A stretch of DNA of 64,000 nt from Roseobacter denitrificans OCh 114 (GTDB taxonomy: Bacteria; Pseudomonadota; Alphaproteobacteria; Rhodobacterales; Rhodobacteraceae). The notes under the pieces were generated by a model that saw only the letters and a list, made by a program, of their open reading frames with translations, was not told the origin of the DNA and ran no database searches. A program made the position numbers and the translations under genes. Below are positions 8,910-17,662 of the stretch, piece by piece (the first letter of the stretch is position 1; each line of letters opens with the position of its first letter). Where the stretch lies: contig NC_008209.1 of the NCBI RefSeq assembly GCF_000014045.1, positions 2,131,001 to 2,195,000 on the forward strand. Direction: 5' to 3'.

Positions 8910-9023
8910 GCGTGTTTAGCTTTGGATGTCCTGCCAGGTGTGAAAATGCCTCGAATCCGGCAGCGATCAAAAAAAGACGCACCAAGTCTTGTATCTTGGG
9001 AACCAATACCCACTTCATAGAGT

Positions 9024-9243
9024 GCCCCGGGGCTAAGGACCCGGATGACCGGTGTTCAGGACCGCAAGCGCTATCTGCGTCAGCGGGTTCCGGGTCGGCT
9101 TGATCTCGATCATGTCGCATCCTTCCAGGCACATCGTGGTTACAACATACCACGCTAGGTTTTCTCGTACCGGAGAGTGCTTTGGCGCTCGATGATGGGA
9201 GCTAGGTCAAATAGCCCGGGCATTTGAAGAACGGAGTTCATTG
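9024..9243 (+). ncRNA. Putative structured RNA upstream of the reverse transcriptase
   Basis: There is no convincing gene between hsdR and the RT, yet the stretch is dense in inverted repeats on the RT strand: the palindrome GCCCCGGGGC (9024-9033); GACCCGG-type pairing of 9038-9044 with 9090-9095; CGTGGT/ACCACG (9135-9140 with 9149-9154, 8-base loop); GAGTGC/GCGCTC (9175-9180 with 9185-9190, TTTG loop, one G-T pair); and a final hairpin at the RT start. GCTAGGT is repeated at 9154-9160 and 9201-9207. Several DRT defence systems have an upstream non-coding RNA that serves as template or cofactor. By analogy this region may be such an RNA. Its ends and its transcription are inferred, not seen. 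Confidence 0.4.
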
Positions 9244-9252
9244 ATGCCCGGG
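9207..9252 (+). promoter_or_regulatory. Start-codon hairpin with an alternative fold
   Basis: CCCGGGCAT (9215-9223) is the exact reverse complement of ATGCCCGGG (9244-9252), whose first three bases are the RT start codon. The 20-base loop holds the ACGGAG ribosome-binding site (9231-9236). A competing hairpin pairs TCAAAT (9207-9212) with ATTTGA (9222-9227) around the palindrome GCCCGGGC. The two folds share bases and exclude each other, which suggests translational control of the RT. Confidence 0.55.
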
Positions 9253-10614
9253 TTTTACCTACCCACCGAATACGAATTTGACCCATCCACCGACGACTTT
9301 ATCCTCAAGTCAATGTCGAAGGCGCGCAGTTACAAACACTTCGACCTGCCTCTACCCGAAAACAGGCGAGAGCGGACAATTGATTTTGGTTCGGAAATTA
9401 AACCGCATCGCTTCTGGCCCTTGCTGGGTTTCACTGATCTGACGCGGCGATATGTTCGCGTCAAAGATGCTGACGGCAACTGGCTCCGTGACGACAAAGG
9501 CAAGTTCGTCAGAAAAGAGAAGGCCAAACCAAGACCTATCCGCTTTGCCGGACACGAGGACGCAGCTTACCTGCAAGGTTACGCAGCGCACTTGAACGGG
9601 TTCTACGAATATGCGCTCTCTGCTGACGGCAGTTCAGGTTCCGTCCTTGCCTACAGGAAAGGTGGTGGCACTAATATTCACCACGCAAAGTCACTTTTCG
9701 ATGAGATTGTAAAACGCCAAAACTGCTCCGTTTTCGCGATGGACATTTCTGGTTTCTTCGATTGCCTCGACCATAAGCTACTCCGCGATGAGATTGCTGG
9801 TTTGCTCGGCGTTAGCCGACTTCAGTCTCACCATGGTCGGGTCTGGGCGAACATCACGAAATACGCATGGGTCGAGACGGACGACCTGGACAAGCTGCTC
9901 GGACGGAAACGAAACGGTCACGGACGCGTTTGCTCGCCACAAGACTTCAAGGCCCATGTGCAAGGACGCAAGAGCGGTTTGATCCGCCGTCATGACCGCG
10001 ACTATGGCATCCCGCAAGGGACACCTGTCTCTGGCCTTTACGCGAACATCTACCTTCGCTCTTTCGACCGTGAGATGATTGCTATGTGCGCGAAGTATGG
10101 TGGCTCCTATCGTCGCTATTCGGACGACATTGCAGTCGTTCTTCCGCTTGGTGCCAAGGTCCGCCATGTGGTTGCTATTGTCGAAAAGATGCTTTCGGAC
10201 TTCGGCCTCGCAATGTCGGTCGAGAAAACCGAGACAGCAGACTTCGCTAATGGTCAGCTGATATCCGAGAAGCCGATCCAATATCTTGGTTTTACCTTCG
10301 ATGGGCAACAAACGCTGATCCGAGCGTCGTCGCTTGATGCCTACCGTGGCAAGATGCGCCGCGGTATTCATGCGAAAATGGTTGCCGCGAAAGCGAAAAG
10401 CATTCCGTCCATGGAAGTATTCAAGCGCGAGAGCCTCGCGCGATACACCCACCTCGGAAAGAGGCGCAACTTCCTGCGCTACGCCTACAAAGCATCAGAC
10501 ATCTTGGGTTGTCCTGAAATCAGACAGCAAGTCAGCCATCACGTCACGTGGTTCAACAGAGCGTGGGAGCGTGAATCTGTCCGGGTTTTCGGCGGGCTGG
10601 TCACTACGCCATAA
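9244..10614 (+). CDS. Stand-alone reverse transcriptase, probable UG/DRT defence type
   Basis: A 456-residue RNA-directed DNA polymerase without a fused domain. Motif A is FAMDISGFFDCLDH (about residue 165), motif B is YGIPQGTPVSGLYANIYL (about 257), and motif C is YRRYSDDIAVV with the catalytic DD at about 293-294. The PIQYLGFTFDG block follows as motif D/E. Roughly 75 residues separate motifs A and B, longer than in group II intron RTs, and there is no maturase or HNH domain. The start is ATG 9244 behind ACGGAG; TTG 9241 is also in frame. It is the last gene of the defence island, right behind a type I system. Size, single-gene layout and a structured upstream RNA fit UG-class antiviral RTs (DRT2-like among known types), but a retron or an unclassified group is possible. 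No msr/msd layout was recognised. Confidence 0.82.
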   Translation: MPGFYLPTEYEFDPSTDDFILKSMSKARSYKHFDLPLPENRRERTIDFGSEIKPHRFWPLLGFTDLTRRYVRVKDADGNWLRDDKGKFVRKEKAKPRPIRFAGHEDAAYLQGYAAHLNGFYEYALSADGSSGSVLAYRKGGGTNIHHAKSLFDEIVKRQNCSVFAMDISGFFDCLDHKLLRDEIAGLLGVSRLQSHHGRVWANITKYAWVETDDLDKLLGRKRNGHGRVCSPQDFKAHVQGRKSGLIRRHDRDYGIPQGTPVSGLYANIYLRSFDREMIAMCAKYGGSYRRYSDDIAVVLPLGAKVRHVVAIVEKMLSDFGLAMSVEKTETADFANGQLISEKPIQYLGFTFDGQQTLIRASSLDAYRGKMRRGIHAKMVAAKAKSIPSMEVFKRESLARYTHLGKRRNFLRYAYKASDILGCPEIRQQVSHHVTWFNRAWERESVRVFGGLVTTP

Positions 10615-11052
10615 CACCTTCATCACTTTTGGTTGGCCAAACGTCCCGCTCTTCTTTGTGGATGTCATGGTCGGTCTGCACAGCAAGTCATCTGGACCTT
10701 TGTCAACTCTGCCATGAAGGGTTGATTGGGAGCATCGTTAATTTTTATTTTGTAGTCTGCCCGAAGTACATCTCGCGTTTCGCGGGTGTCAGAGGGTGTC
10801 GTGAGTTGCTGAGAAACAGTCGGTTCTCTTTGCTTTTGCAAGGCTTGATCGCAAAGCGGTCGTGTTCGTACTTCACAGCCAAATGCCTTCGGAACCGGTC
10901 CAATTCGCTGTTCCCGTTTCGCCGACCTTTCGCCAGCCGCTGCGGTCATTGACCATGTCGGAACTGGTGAAACTGGGGCGATGATGGCGTCGCGTGGTGG
11001 CAACGATCATCGGATGTTCTAGATCGTCCACTATAAGGGCGATAAGGCGAGA
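10615..11052. other. Gap at the right edge of the island
   Basis: About 440 bp with no convincing gene; the short frames on both strands lack ribosome-binding sites and family features. It holds CGCG-TTT-CGCG (10774-10784) and a GGGTGTC direct repeat (10784-10790, 10794-10800). Gene content changes from defence to housekeeping across it, so the island boundary probably lies here. I could not identify an attachment site because the left copy would be outside the window. Confidence 0.5.
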
Positions 11053-12024
11053 ATGATGACAGGACGTGCACGCATTGCGATCATCGGGGCGGGTATTTCA
11101 GGGCTGCGTCTTGCGCAACTGCTGTCTTCCAAAGCTGACGTAACCGTTTTCGAGAAATCACGCGGGACTGGCGGGCGGATGTCGACACGGCGTGCGGACG
11201 TGTTCCAGTTTGATCACGGCGCGCAGTATTTCACGGCGCGGGGCGACGATTTTCAACGCTTTCTTGCAGCCCATATTGAACAGGGGACTGTGGCGATGTG
11301 GTGTCCCAGACTGGCGTGTTTCGGAGGGCAGCCCCCGCAGTGGACAGCACCACGTTATGTGGGCGTGCCGGGGATGAACGCGCTATGCAAGGCGATGGCG
11401 GGCGATGTCGAAGTGCGGCACGAAACCCGTGTTCTGGAGCTTGAACGCAAAGACGGCCGCTGGCACATTGGGACTGCAGATGGCGAGGGTTTCGGCCCTT
11501 TTGACTGGGTTTTTTCCTCTGCCCCGGCGGAACAGTCCGCCGCGCTGCTGCCCGCCTGTTTTTCGGGGTCATTCGCGCTGGGACAGGCCCGAATGCTCGG
11601 GTGTTACAGTCTGATGCTCGGTTTTGATGCCGCGCCGGATCTGGCTTGGGATGCGGCAGCCGTCCTGAATAGCCCCTTGGCGTGGCTTGCGGTCAACAGC
11701 ACAAAACCGGGGCGCAGCGCTGGTTTCAGCGTCTTGTGCCAATCCAGCAATGACTGGGCCGAGGCACATCTGGAGGCAGATGCCGATCACGTGCGCAGCA
11801 CGCTGGCTCAGGTCGTGCGGGAGGTCACGGGTCTGGATGTCGACGCGGCGCAATATGTCAGTTTGCACAAATGGCGCTTTGCCAAAGTCGACCGCCCAAC
11901 GCAGCGGCCGTTCCTGTTGGATGCAGACAACAAACTGGGGGCATTCGGCGACTGGTGCGGAGCGGGGCGCGTCGAGGCCGGATTTGACAGTGCAACGGAA
12001 CTTGCAAGAGCTTTGATAATTTAA
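11053..12024 (+). CDS. NAD(P)/FAD-dependent amine-oxidase-like oxidoreductase
   Basis: A 323-residue flavoprotein of the renalase/amine oxidase-like group (COG3380 type). The N-terminus has the dinucleotide-binding Rossmann motif IIGAGISGLRLAQ (residues 8-20) and the E of VFEKSRGTGGRMSTRR, which binds ADP-ribose and the FAD. FDHGAQYFTAR follows as the second conserved block, and the C-terminus has the second FAD contact GDWCGAGRVEAGFDSA. The substrate is not known for these bacterial proteins. ATG 11053 and 11056 are both possible starts. It is the first core-type gene right of the island and stands alone. Confidence 0.82.
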   Translation: MMTGRARIAIIGAGISGLRLAQLLSSKADVTVFEKSRGTGGRMSTRRADVFQFDHGAQYFTARGDDFQRFLAAHIEQGTVAMWCPRLACFGGQPPQWTAPRYVGVPGMNALCKAMAGDVEVRHETRVLELERKDGRWHIGTADGEGFGPFDWVFSSAPAEQSAALLPACFSGSFALGQARMLGCYSLMLGFDAAPDLAWDAAAVLNSPLAWLAVNSTKPGRSAGFSVLCQSSNDWAEAHLEADADHVRSTLAQVVREVTGLDVDAAQYVSLHKWRFAKVDRPTQRPFLLDADNKLGAFGDWCGAGRVEAGFDSATELARALII

Positions 12025-12206
12025 CCATTTAAAAACAGTATGATGATCACCGTTCTTAACCTATAACATAAAGACCGATTGCGTGACCTGGACTGATTTT
12101 CCGATCGCTAGGTTCCATTTTCGCAGATGGTTTGCCAACACGCCCTTGCGATACGCGCTTGGTGCTACATCTCTTGGTCTGTACGCAGCCTTGATGGGAC
12201 ACGCAG

Positions 12207-12899
12207 ATGGTTTTGAAGGTCAGCCACCTTGCAAAGGAATATGAGACTGGCGGCATCTCAGTGCCGGTTTTGCGGGATGTGAGTTTTGAGGTGCCGCGTG
12301 CGGGCACGCTGGCGTTGGAAGGCGAATCCGGCAGTGGCAAAAGTACGGTGTTGCACCTGATCGCCGGGCTGGATGTCCCAACGGGCGGCAGTATCATGCT
12401 GAACGGGCAGGAGGTGGCCGGTTTGCCTGATGCGAAAACCGCGCACCTGCGCCGCACAACGGTCGGGATAATCTTCCAGCAGTTCAACCTGATCCCGAGC
12501 CTGAGCGTCGCCGCAAACATCACGTTTCATGCCCGACTTGGCGAACGCTACGACCCGGATTGGGCACAGCATGTGACCGAGCAGATCGGGCTGGGGGATC
12601 ACATGGCGAAATACCCCGAGGCGCTCTCGGGCGGGCAGCAACAGCGCGTGGCCATTGCCCGCACCCTCGCGGCGCGCCCCGGCCTGATCCTTGCGGATGA
12701 ACCGACAGGCAATCTGGATGAGGACACGGCAGATACGGTGTTGAACCTCATGCTGCAAAGCGCGGCAGAGGCGGGTGCTGCCGTGCTGATGGTCACGCAT
12801 TCCCCCCGTCAGGCGGCCCGGATGGGGCGGCGTATTCGTCTGTCGCACGGCGTTGTGCAGGATGCGGACGCGCCGATGCGACCCGTGGCGGTGCCATGA
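12207..12899 (+). CDS. ABC transporter ATPase, LolD/MacB type (AttE-like)
   Basis: A 230-residue ATP-binding subunit. Walker A is GESGSGKST (about residue 38), the signature is [14 protein letters not shown] (about 140), and Walker B plus the LolD/MacB-type loop reads [10 protein letters not shown]. These features mark the subfamily that works with FtsX-like permeases on lipoproteins, peptides or envelope substrates rather than classical importers. The stop overlaps the permease start by ATGA. With the permease and the secreted AttH-like protein it forms a three-gene cassette matching the AttEFGH arrangement. The transported substrate is unknown. Confidence 0.9.
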   Translation: MVLKVSHLAKEYETGGISVPVLRDVSFEVPRAGTLALEGESGSGKSTVLHLIAGLDVPTGGSIMLNGQEVAGLPDAKTAHLRRTTVGIIFQQFNLIPSLSVAANITFHARLGERYDPDWAQHVTEQIGLGDHMAKYPEALSGGQQQRVAIARTLAARPGLILADEPTGNLDEDTADTVLNLMLQSAAEAGAAVLMVTHSPRQAARMGRRIRLSHGVVQDADAPMRPVAVP

Positions 12900-15268
12900 C
12901 GCGGCAAGGGTTCCTTGCACTTTGGTCCCACTGGCGGCGCAATCCGTGGCAGTTGCTGACCTTGCTGGCCGGGTTGGCCCTGTCCACTGCGCTGTGGTCC
13001 GGTGTGCAGGCGATCAACGCCGAAGCGCGCGCGAGTTACGCCTCTGCCTCCGATGTCCTGGGGGCGGGCGATACCAACCGCATCCTCAAACAGGATGGCA
13101 GCAGCTTTACGGTCGAGGAATATGTAACCCTGCGCAGGCTTGGTTGGCCGGTCAGCCCGGTGCTGGAAGGCTCGGTTGATATTGCCGGTGCTGAACTGCG
13201 CATCGTCGGCATCGACCCGCTGAGCTTTCCTGTGGCCTTGCCCGCAAGTATTTCGGAAGATGGCGGTTTTCCCGACATGATCGGCGATGATCCGGTCGGT
13301 TTCGCACACCCGGATGACATGGGGCTGACGCTGCCGGGAATAACCCTGCGGGTGGATGAAAACCGACCACGCGGCAACATCCTGATGGACATCGCGCAGG
13401 CGGACCGACTGCTGGGCGATCAGGGGGAGATCAGGCGACTGTTGGTCAGCAACCAGCGGCCTTGGGGCCTTGGGGCCTTGCCGGACGCCTATCGCATTGC
13501 CGAAGTTTCGGTGCAGGCGGATGTGGCGCGCCTGACGCAGAGCTTTCATCTCAACCTCACGGCCTTCGGTCTGTTGTCCTTTGCTGTAGGGATCTTCATC
13601 GTCTACGGCGCGGTCGGGCTGGCCTTCGAACAGCGCCGGGCGGTATTTCGGACCCTGCGTGCTTTGGGATTGCCACTCAGACGGTTGATGTTGCTGCTTA
13701 TTCTGGAACTGGGCGTGTTTGCGCTCTTGGCTGGTGGCGCAGGTGTCGCTTTGGGTTATGTGATCGCGGCGGCCCTGTTGCCGGATGTGGCGGCGACCTT
13801 GCGAGGGCTTTACGGGGCCGAAGTCGCGGGCCAGCTACAACTGCGCGCAGCTTGGTGGCTGTCGGGGCTGGCCATGGCGCTGGGGGGCACGGCGGTTGCG
13901 GCGGCGGCGGCTCTGACAAAGCTGGCCTATATGCCGTTGCTGTCGTTCAACCACCCGCGCGCGATGAGCATTGGGGCCCTTGCCGCCGGACAGTGGCTGG
14001 CGCTGATCGCGGCTGGGCTGTTCATCGCGGGCGTTGCGATTGCCACTTTCGGGCAGGGTCTGGTTGCTGGCTTTGCCTTGCTGGCCTGTTTGCTGATTGG
14101 ATCGGCGCTTTTTTTGCCGTTCCTTTTGGCCCAGTGCCTGAGTTTCGCCGAACGTCACAGCAAAGGCGCCTTGGTGCAGTGGTTCTGGGCGGACAGTCGC
14201 CAGCAATTGCCGGGGCTGTCGATGGCTCTGATGGCTTTGCTGTTGGCGATGGCGGCCAATATCGGGGTTTCCACCATGGTGTCGAGTTTTCGGCTGACCT
14301 TCGTGGATTATCTAGATCAGCGGTTGGCCTCCGAGTTGTACATAAACGCCAGCGACACGGCCGAGGCGGGGGAACTGGTCGCCTATCTGGAGGACAAGGC
14401 GGAGGCGGTCCTGCCAATTGTGTCGATTGACACGCGGCTCGGAGGGCTTCCGGCTGAAGTCTTTGGCATCCGTGATCATGCGACCTACCGTGAAAACTGG
14501 CCGCTGCTGAGTGCGCAGCCAGAGGTGTGGGATTTGCTCGCCGCGGGGCAGGGCGCGTTGGTCAATGAACAACTGGCCCGGCGGCAGGACTGGCAGGTGG
14601 GGGATACATTGCCCACCGGGGATCGTTTGATCGGTATCTACAGCGATTACGGGAATGCGGTGGGCCAACTGGTGCTGGGCGAGGATCTGTTCTCGATGCG
14701 GTATCCGGATGTGCCACGCCTGCGGTTCGGGGTGCGCACGGATACGCCCGAGGTGCTGGCCGACGATTTGCGCGACCGCTTTGGGCTGGGGGAGGATGCG
14801 TTGATCAATCAGGCCGATCTCAAACAGTTTTCCATGCAGGTCTTTGAGCGCACGTTCTCCGTGACGGCGGCGCTAAACGTGCTGACGCTGTCGGTGGCGG
14901 GGCTTGCCATCCTGATCAGCCTGCTGACACTGGCGACGATGCGCTTGCCTCAACTGGCGCCTGTCTGGGCCTTGGGGCTTACGCGCAGCGCGCTGTCGCG
15001 GCTTGAGGTCGTGCGCGCGGTGTGTCTTGCGACCCTGACCGGCGTGCTGGCGTTGCCCGTCGGCTTGATGCTGGCTTGGGTTTTGCTGGCCGTCGTCAAT
15101 GTCGAAGCCTTTGGCTGGCGGTTGCCGATGTATGTCTTTCCGCTGGATTATCTGCGCCTCGGCCTGCTGACGGTAGTTGCGGCGCTGCTGGCTGCGCTTT
15201 GGCCCGCGATCCGGCTGGCGCGCACCGATCCGCAATCTCTTTTGAAGGTATTCAGCAATGAGCGTTAG
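12896..15268 (+). CDS. FtsX-family ABC permease (AttFG-like)
   Basis: A 790-residue membrane protein with an N-terminal anchor (about residues 18-40), a periplasmic domain, and two FtsX-type transmembrane bundles: roughly residues 220-420 and 650-785. The first bundle has three or four helices after VGIFIVYGAVGLAFEQRR, and the last ends AIRLARTDPQSLLKVF, the usual FtsX-family tail. Such duplicated permeases correspond to two smaller subunits fused. It overlaps the ATPase gene by four bases and the next gene by eleven. Together they should couple ATP hydrolysis to an envelope substrate. Substrate unknown. Confidence 0.88.
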   Translation: MTRQGFLALWSHWRRNPWQLLTLLAGLALSTALWSGVQAINAEARASYASASDVLGAGDTNRILKQDGSSFTVEEYVTLRRLGWPVSPVLEGSVDIAGAELRIVGIDPLSFPVALPASISEDGGFPDMIGDDPVGFAHPDDMGLTLPGITLRVDENRPRGNILMDIAQADRLLGDQGEIRRLLVSNQRPWGLGALPDAYRIAEVSVQADVARLTQSFHLNLTAFGLLSFAVGIFIVYGAVGLAFEQRRAVFRTLRALGLPLRRLMLLLILELGVFALLAGGAGVALGYVIAAALLPDVAATLRGLYGAEVAGQLQLRAAWWLSGLAMALGGTAVAAAAALTKLAYMPLLSFNHPRAMSIGALAAGQWLALIAAGLFIAGVAIATFGQGLVAGFALLACLLIGSALFLPFLLAQCLSFAERHSKGALVQWFWADSRQQLPGLSMALMALLLAMAANIGVSTMVSSFRLTFVDYLDQRLASELYINASDTAEAGELVAYLEDKAEAVLPIVSIDTRLGGLPAEVFGIRDHATYRENWPLLSAQPEVWDLLAAGQGALVNEQLARRQDWQVGDTLPTGDRLIGIYSDYGNAVGQLVLGEDLFSMRYPDVPRLRFGVRTDTPEVLADDLRDRFGLGEDALINQADLKQFSMQVFERTFSVTAALNVLTLSVAGLAILISLLTLATMRLPQLAPVWALGLTRSALSRLEVVRAVCLATLTGVLALPVGLMLAWVLLAVVNVEAFGWRLPMYVFPLDYLRLGLLTVVAALLAALWPAIRLARTDPQSLLKVFSNER

Positions 15269-16307
15269 ACTTTGGTTGTCGATCTTCTGCATCAGCATCT
15301 TGGTGGCCGCGCAGGCCGCAGCACAGGGTTTTGCCGGTCTGGGGCGGGACGCGAGCACCTTTAGCCAACCCGAGCGTGGATATGCGTTTTCCTTCCCTGA
15401 AGATCACGGCGCGCACCCGGATTTCCAGATTGAGTGGTGGTATGTCACGGCGAACCTCACCGATGCCACCGGGCGCCAGATGGGGCTGCAGTGGACATTG
15501 TTCCGATCCGCCATTGCGCCCGAAGAAAAACCCGGCTGGGCCAGCCCGCAACTGTGGATGGGCCACGCGGCTGTCACCACGGAGGATGCGCATTTCGTAA
15601 CAGAACGGATCGCGCGCGGCGGGGTCGGGCAGGCGGGTGTGACCGCCGCACCCTTCAGCGCATGGATTGATGACTGGCACATGTCTGGCGATACGCTCGA
15701 CGAGGTTGCAATGCGCGCCTCCGGCCCTGATTTCGGCTATGAGGTCACGTTGAGCGCGCAAGGCCCGCTGATCTTTCACGGCGAGGCGGGCTATTCACAG
15801 AAATCCGCCAGCGGGCGGGCCAGTTACTACTATTCGCAGCCCTTTTATACCGTCGCAGGGACGCTGTTTCTGCCCGAAGGTCCGGTCGAGGTGACAGGCA
15901 CTGCATGGCTGGACCGCGAATGGGCCTCGCAGCCCTTGGCGGCCACGCAGGTCAGCTGGGACTGGTTCTCGATGGTCTTTGACGACGGGGTGCGCCTGAT
16001 GGGGTTCACGCTGCATGACGAGGATGGCAGCGATTATACGCAAGCAACCTGGATCGAACCGGATGGCACCACCACCGCTTTTCCCGATGGCGCGTTTTCG
16101 GCAACCGCGTTGGCCACCACGGATGTGGCGGGCCGGGCGGTGCCGACCAAATGGCGCGCGCAACTGCCGCAAAAAGGCGTCGATGTCACGGTGGAGGCTT
16201 TGAATGGCGCGGCCTGGATGACCACGTCCATTCCTTACTGGGAAGGCCCGGTTCAGATCACGGGATCGCACAGCGGGCGCGGCTATCTTGAGATGACGGG
16301 CTACTGA
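15258..16307 (+). CDS. Secreted AttH/CrtC lipocalin-like protein
   Basis: A 349-residue exported protein. Residues 1-24 form a signal peptide ending AQAAAQ with a likely cleavage after it. The rest carries the AttH (CrtC-like lipocalin) blocks: FPEDHGAHPDFQIEWWYVTANL near the N-terminus and TGTAWLDREWASQPL in the second half, the two hallmark lipocalin-like repeats. Such proteins accompany FtsX-type ABC systems. COG5621 members are called predicted secreted hydrolases, but no activity is established; the related CrtC domain hydrates carotenoids. It starts inside the end of the permease gene, so it is the third gene of the cassette. Confidence 0.87.
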   Translation: MSVRLWLSIFCISILVAAQAAAQGFAGLGRDASTFSQPERGYAFSFPEDHGAHPDFQIEWWYVTANLTDATGRQMGLQWTLFRSAIAPEEKPGWASPQLWMGHAAVTTEDAHFVTERIARGGVGQAGVTAAPFSAWIDDWHMSGDTLDEVAMRASGPDFGYEVTLSAQGPLIFHGEAGYSQKSASGRASYYYSQPFYTVAGTLFLPEGPVEVTGTAWLDREWASQPLAATQVSWDWFSMVFDDGVRLMGFTLHDEDGSDYTQATWIEPDGTTTAFPDGAFSATALATTDVAGRAVPTKWRAQLPQKGVDVTVEALNGAAWMTTSIPYWEGPVQITGSHSGRGYLEMTGY

Positions 16308-16386
16308 GCGACCCCTTGCAGCGTCCGACCGGGATGATATGCCTTGGGCCGGGCTGCTTGGGCCGCACGATCATTTGAGGATGCCG

Positions 16387-17535
16387 ATGGATTTTTCGCT
16401 CACCGAGGAACAGCAAGCGATTTTCGACATGGCCTATGCTTTTGGCCAGGAAAACATCGCACCCTTTGCCCAGGAGTGGGAAGCCGCCGGGACCATCCCA
16501 AAGGCGCTGTGGCCCAAGGTCGCTGAACTTGGCCTTGCCGGGATTTATGTGTCCGAAGAACACGGCGGCTCAGGGCTTTCCCGGCTTGATGCGACGCTGG
16601 TTTTTGAAGCACTGGCAATGGCTTGCCCGTCGGTCGGGTCCTTTCTGTCGATCCACAACATGTGCGGCGGCATGATCGACACCTATGGTTCTGACGCCAT
16701 GAAAACACACTGGTTGCCCAAGCTGTGTACCATGGAAACCGTATTCTCTTATTGCCTGACCGAACCCGGGTCAGGATCTGATGCCGCTGCCCTGCGCACG
16801 CGGGCGCAGCGCAGCAACTCAGGCTATGTGTTGAACGGCACCAAGGCGTTCATTTCGGGTGGCGGATATTCCGATGTCTACCTCACGATGGTGCGCACGG
16901 GGGATGCAGGCCCCAAGGGTATTTCCGCCGTACTGATTGAAAACGGGCGCGAAGGTCTGTCTTTTGGCGCCCTCGAAAACAAGATGGGATGGCGCGCGCA
17001 ACCCACGGCACAGGTGCAGTTTGATGACTGCGCGATCCCGGCGGACAATCTGGTCGGGCAGGAAGGGCAGGGGTTTGCCTACGCGATGGCGGGCCTTGAC
17101 GGGGGGCGATTGAACATCGCCGCATCCGCCCTTGGTGGCGCGCAGGCGGCGCTGAACGCTGCCCTGTCCTATACCGCGGAGCGCAAGGCATTCGGGCAAC
17201 GGCTGGATCAGTTTCAGGCGCTGCAATTCAAACTGGCGGATATGGAAGTCAAGTTGCAGACCGCGCGGATATTCCTGCGTCAGGCCGCGTCCAAACTGGA
17301 TGCTAAAGCTGCGGATGCCACAAAATATTGTGCAATGGCAAAGCTTTACGTGACAGATGTTGCATTTGATGTGGCCAATCAGGCGCTGCAACTGCACGGC
17401 GGATACGGCTATCTTGCAGACTACGGGATCGAAAAAATCGTGCGGGATTTGCGCGTGCACCAGATTCTGGAAGGCACAAACGAAGTCATGCGTGTCATTA
17501 TTTCGCGCCAGATGATCGCTGAACACGGGGCCTGA
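16387..17535 (+). CDS. Acyl-CoA dehydrogenase
   Basis: A 382-residue flavoenzyme that would oxidise an acyl-CoA to its 2,3-enoyl-CoA and pass electrons to ETF. It shows the N-terminal helix (MDFSLTEEQQAIFDMA), the FAD/substrate block YCLTEPGSGSDAAALRT, and the C-terminal LEGTNEVMRVIISRQM, in which the Glu is the usual catalytic base of short-chain dehydrogenases such as isobutyryl-CoA dehydrogenase. The start at 16387 has GAGG six bases upstream; ATG 16381 leaves no room for it and the upstream open frame from 16339 is not supported. The substrate is inferred to be a short or branched acyl-CoA. No partner genes are adjacent. Confidence 0.92.
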   Translation: MDFSLTEEQQAIFDMAYAFGQENIAPFAQEWEAAGTIPKALWPKVAELGLAGIYVSEEHGGSGLSRLDATLVFEALAMACPSVGSFLSIHNMCGGMIDTYGSDAMKTHWLPKLCTMETVFSYCLTEPGSGSDAAALRTRAQRSNSGYVLNGTKAFISGGGYSDVYLTMVRTGDAGPKGISAVLIENGREGLSFGALENKMGWRAQPTAQVQFDDCAIPADNLVGQEGQGFAYAMAGLDGGRLNIAASALGGAQAALNAALSYTAERKAFGQRLDQFQALQFKLADMEVKLQTARIFLRQAASKLDAKAADATKYCAMAKLYVTDVAFDVANQALQLHGGYGYLADYGIEKIVRDLRVHQILEGTNEVMRVIISRQMIAEHGA

Positions 17536-17662
17536 CGGGCGTTTCACCGCTTTTTAGGGACTGCGATGCACGACCATTAAGGCTCAATTTACATCTGTGC
17601 GGCATGTTTGGACAAGTGCGTGTCACATCAGGCATGCTTTGGGACCCCAAACGGAAAAGAGC

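Noticed and set aside
9244..10614. Retron classification of the RT
   Set aside because: No msr/msd-type inverted repeat layout with a branching G was recognised and no effector gene follows; cannot be excluded formally.
10629..11003. Small ORFs on both strands after the RT
   Set aside because: No ribosome-binding sites, biased composition, or family features; treated as a gap.
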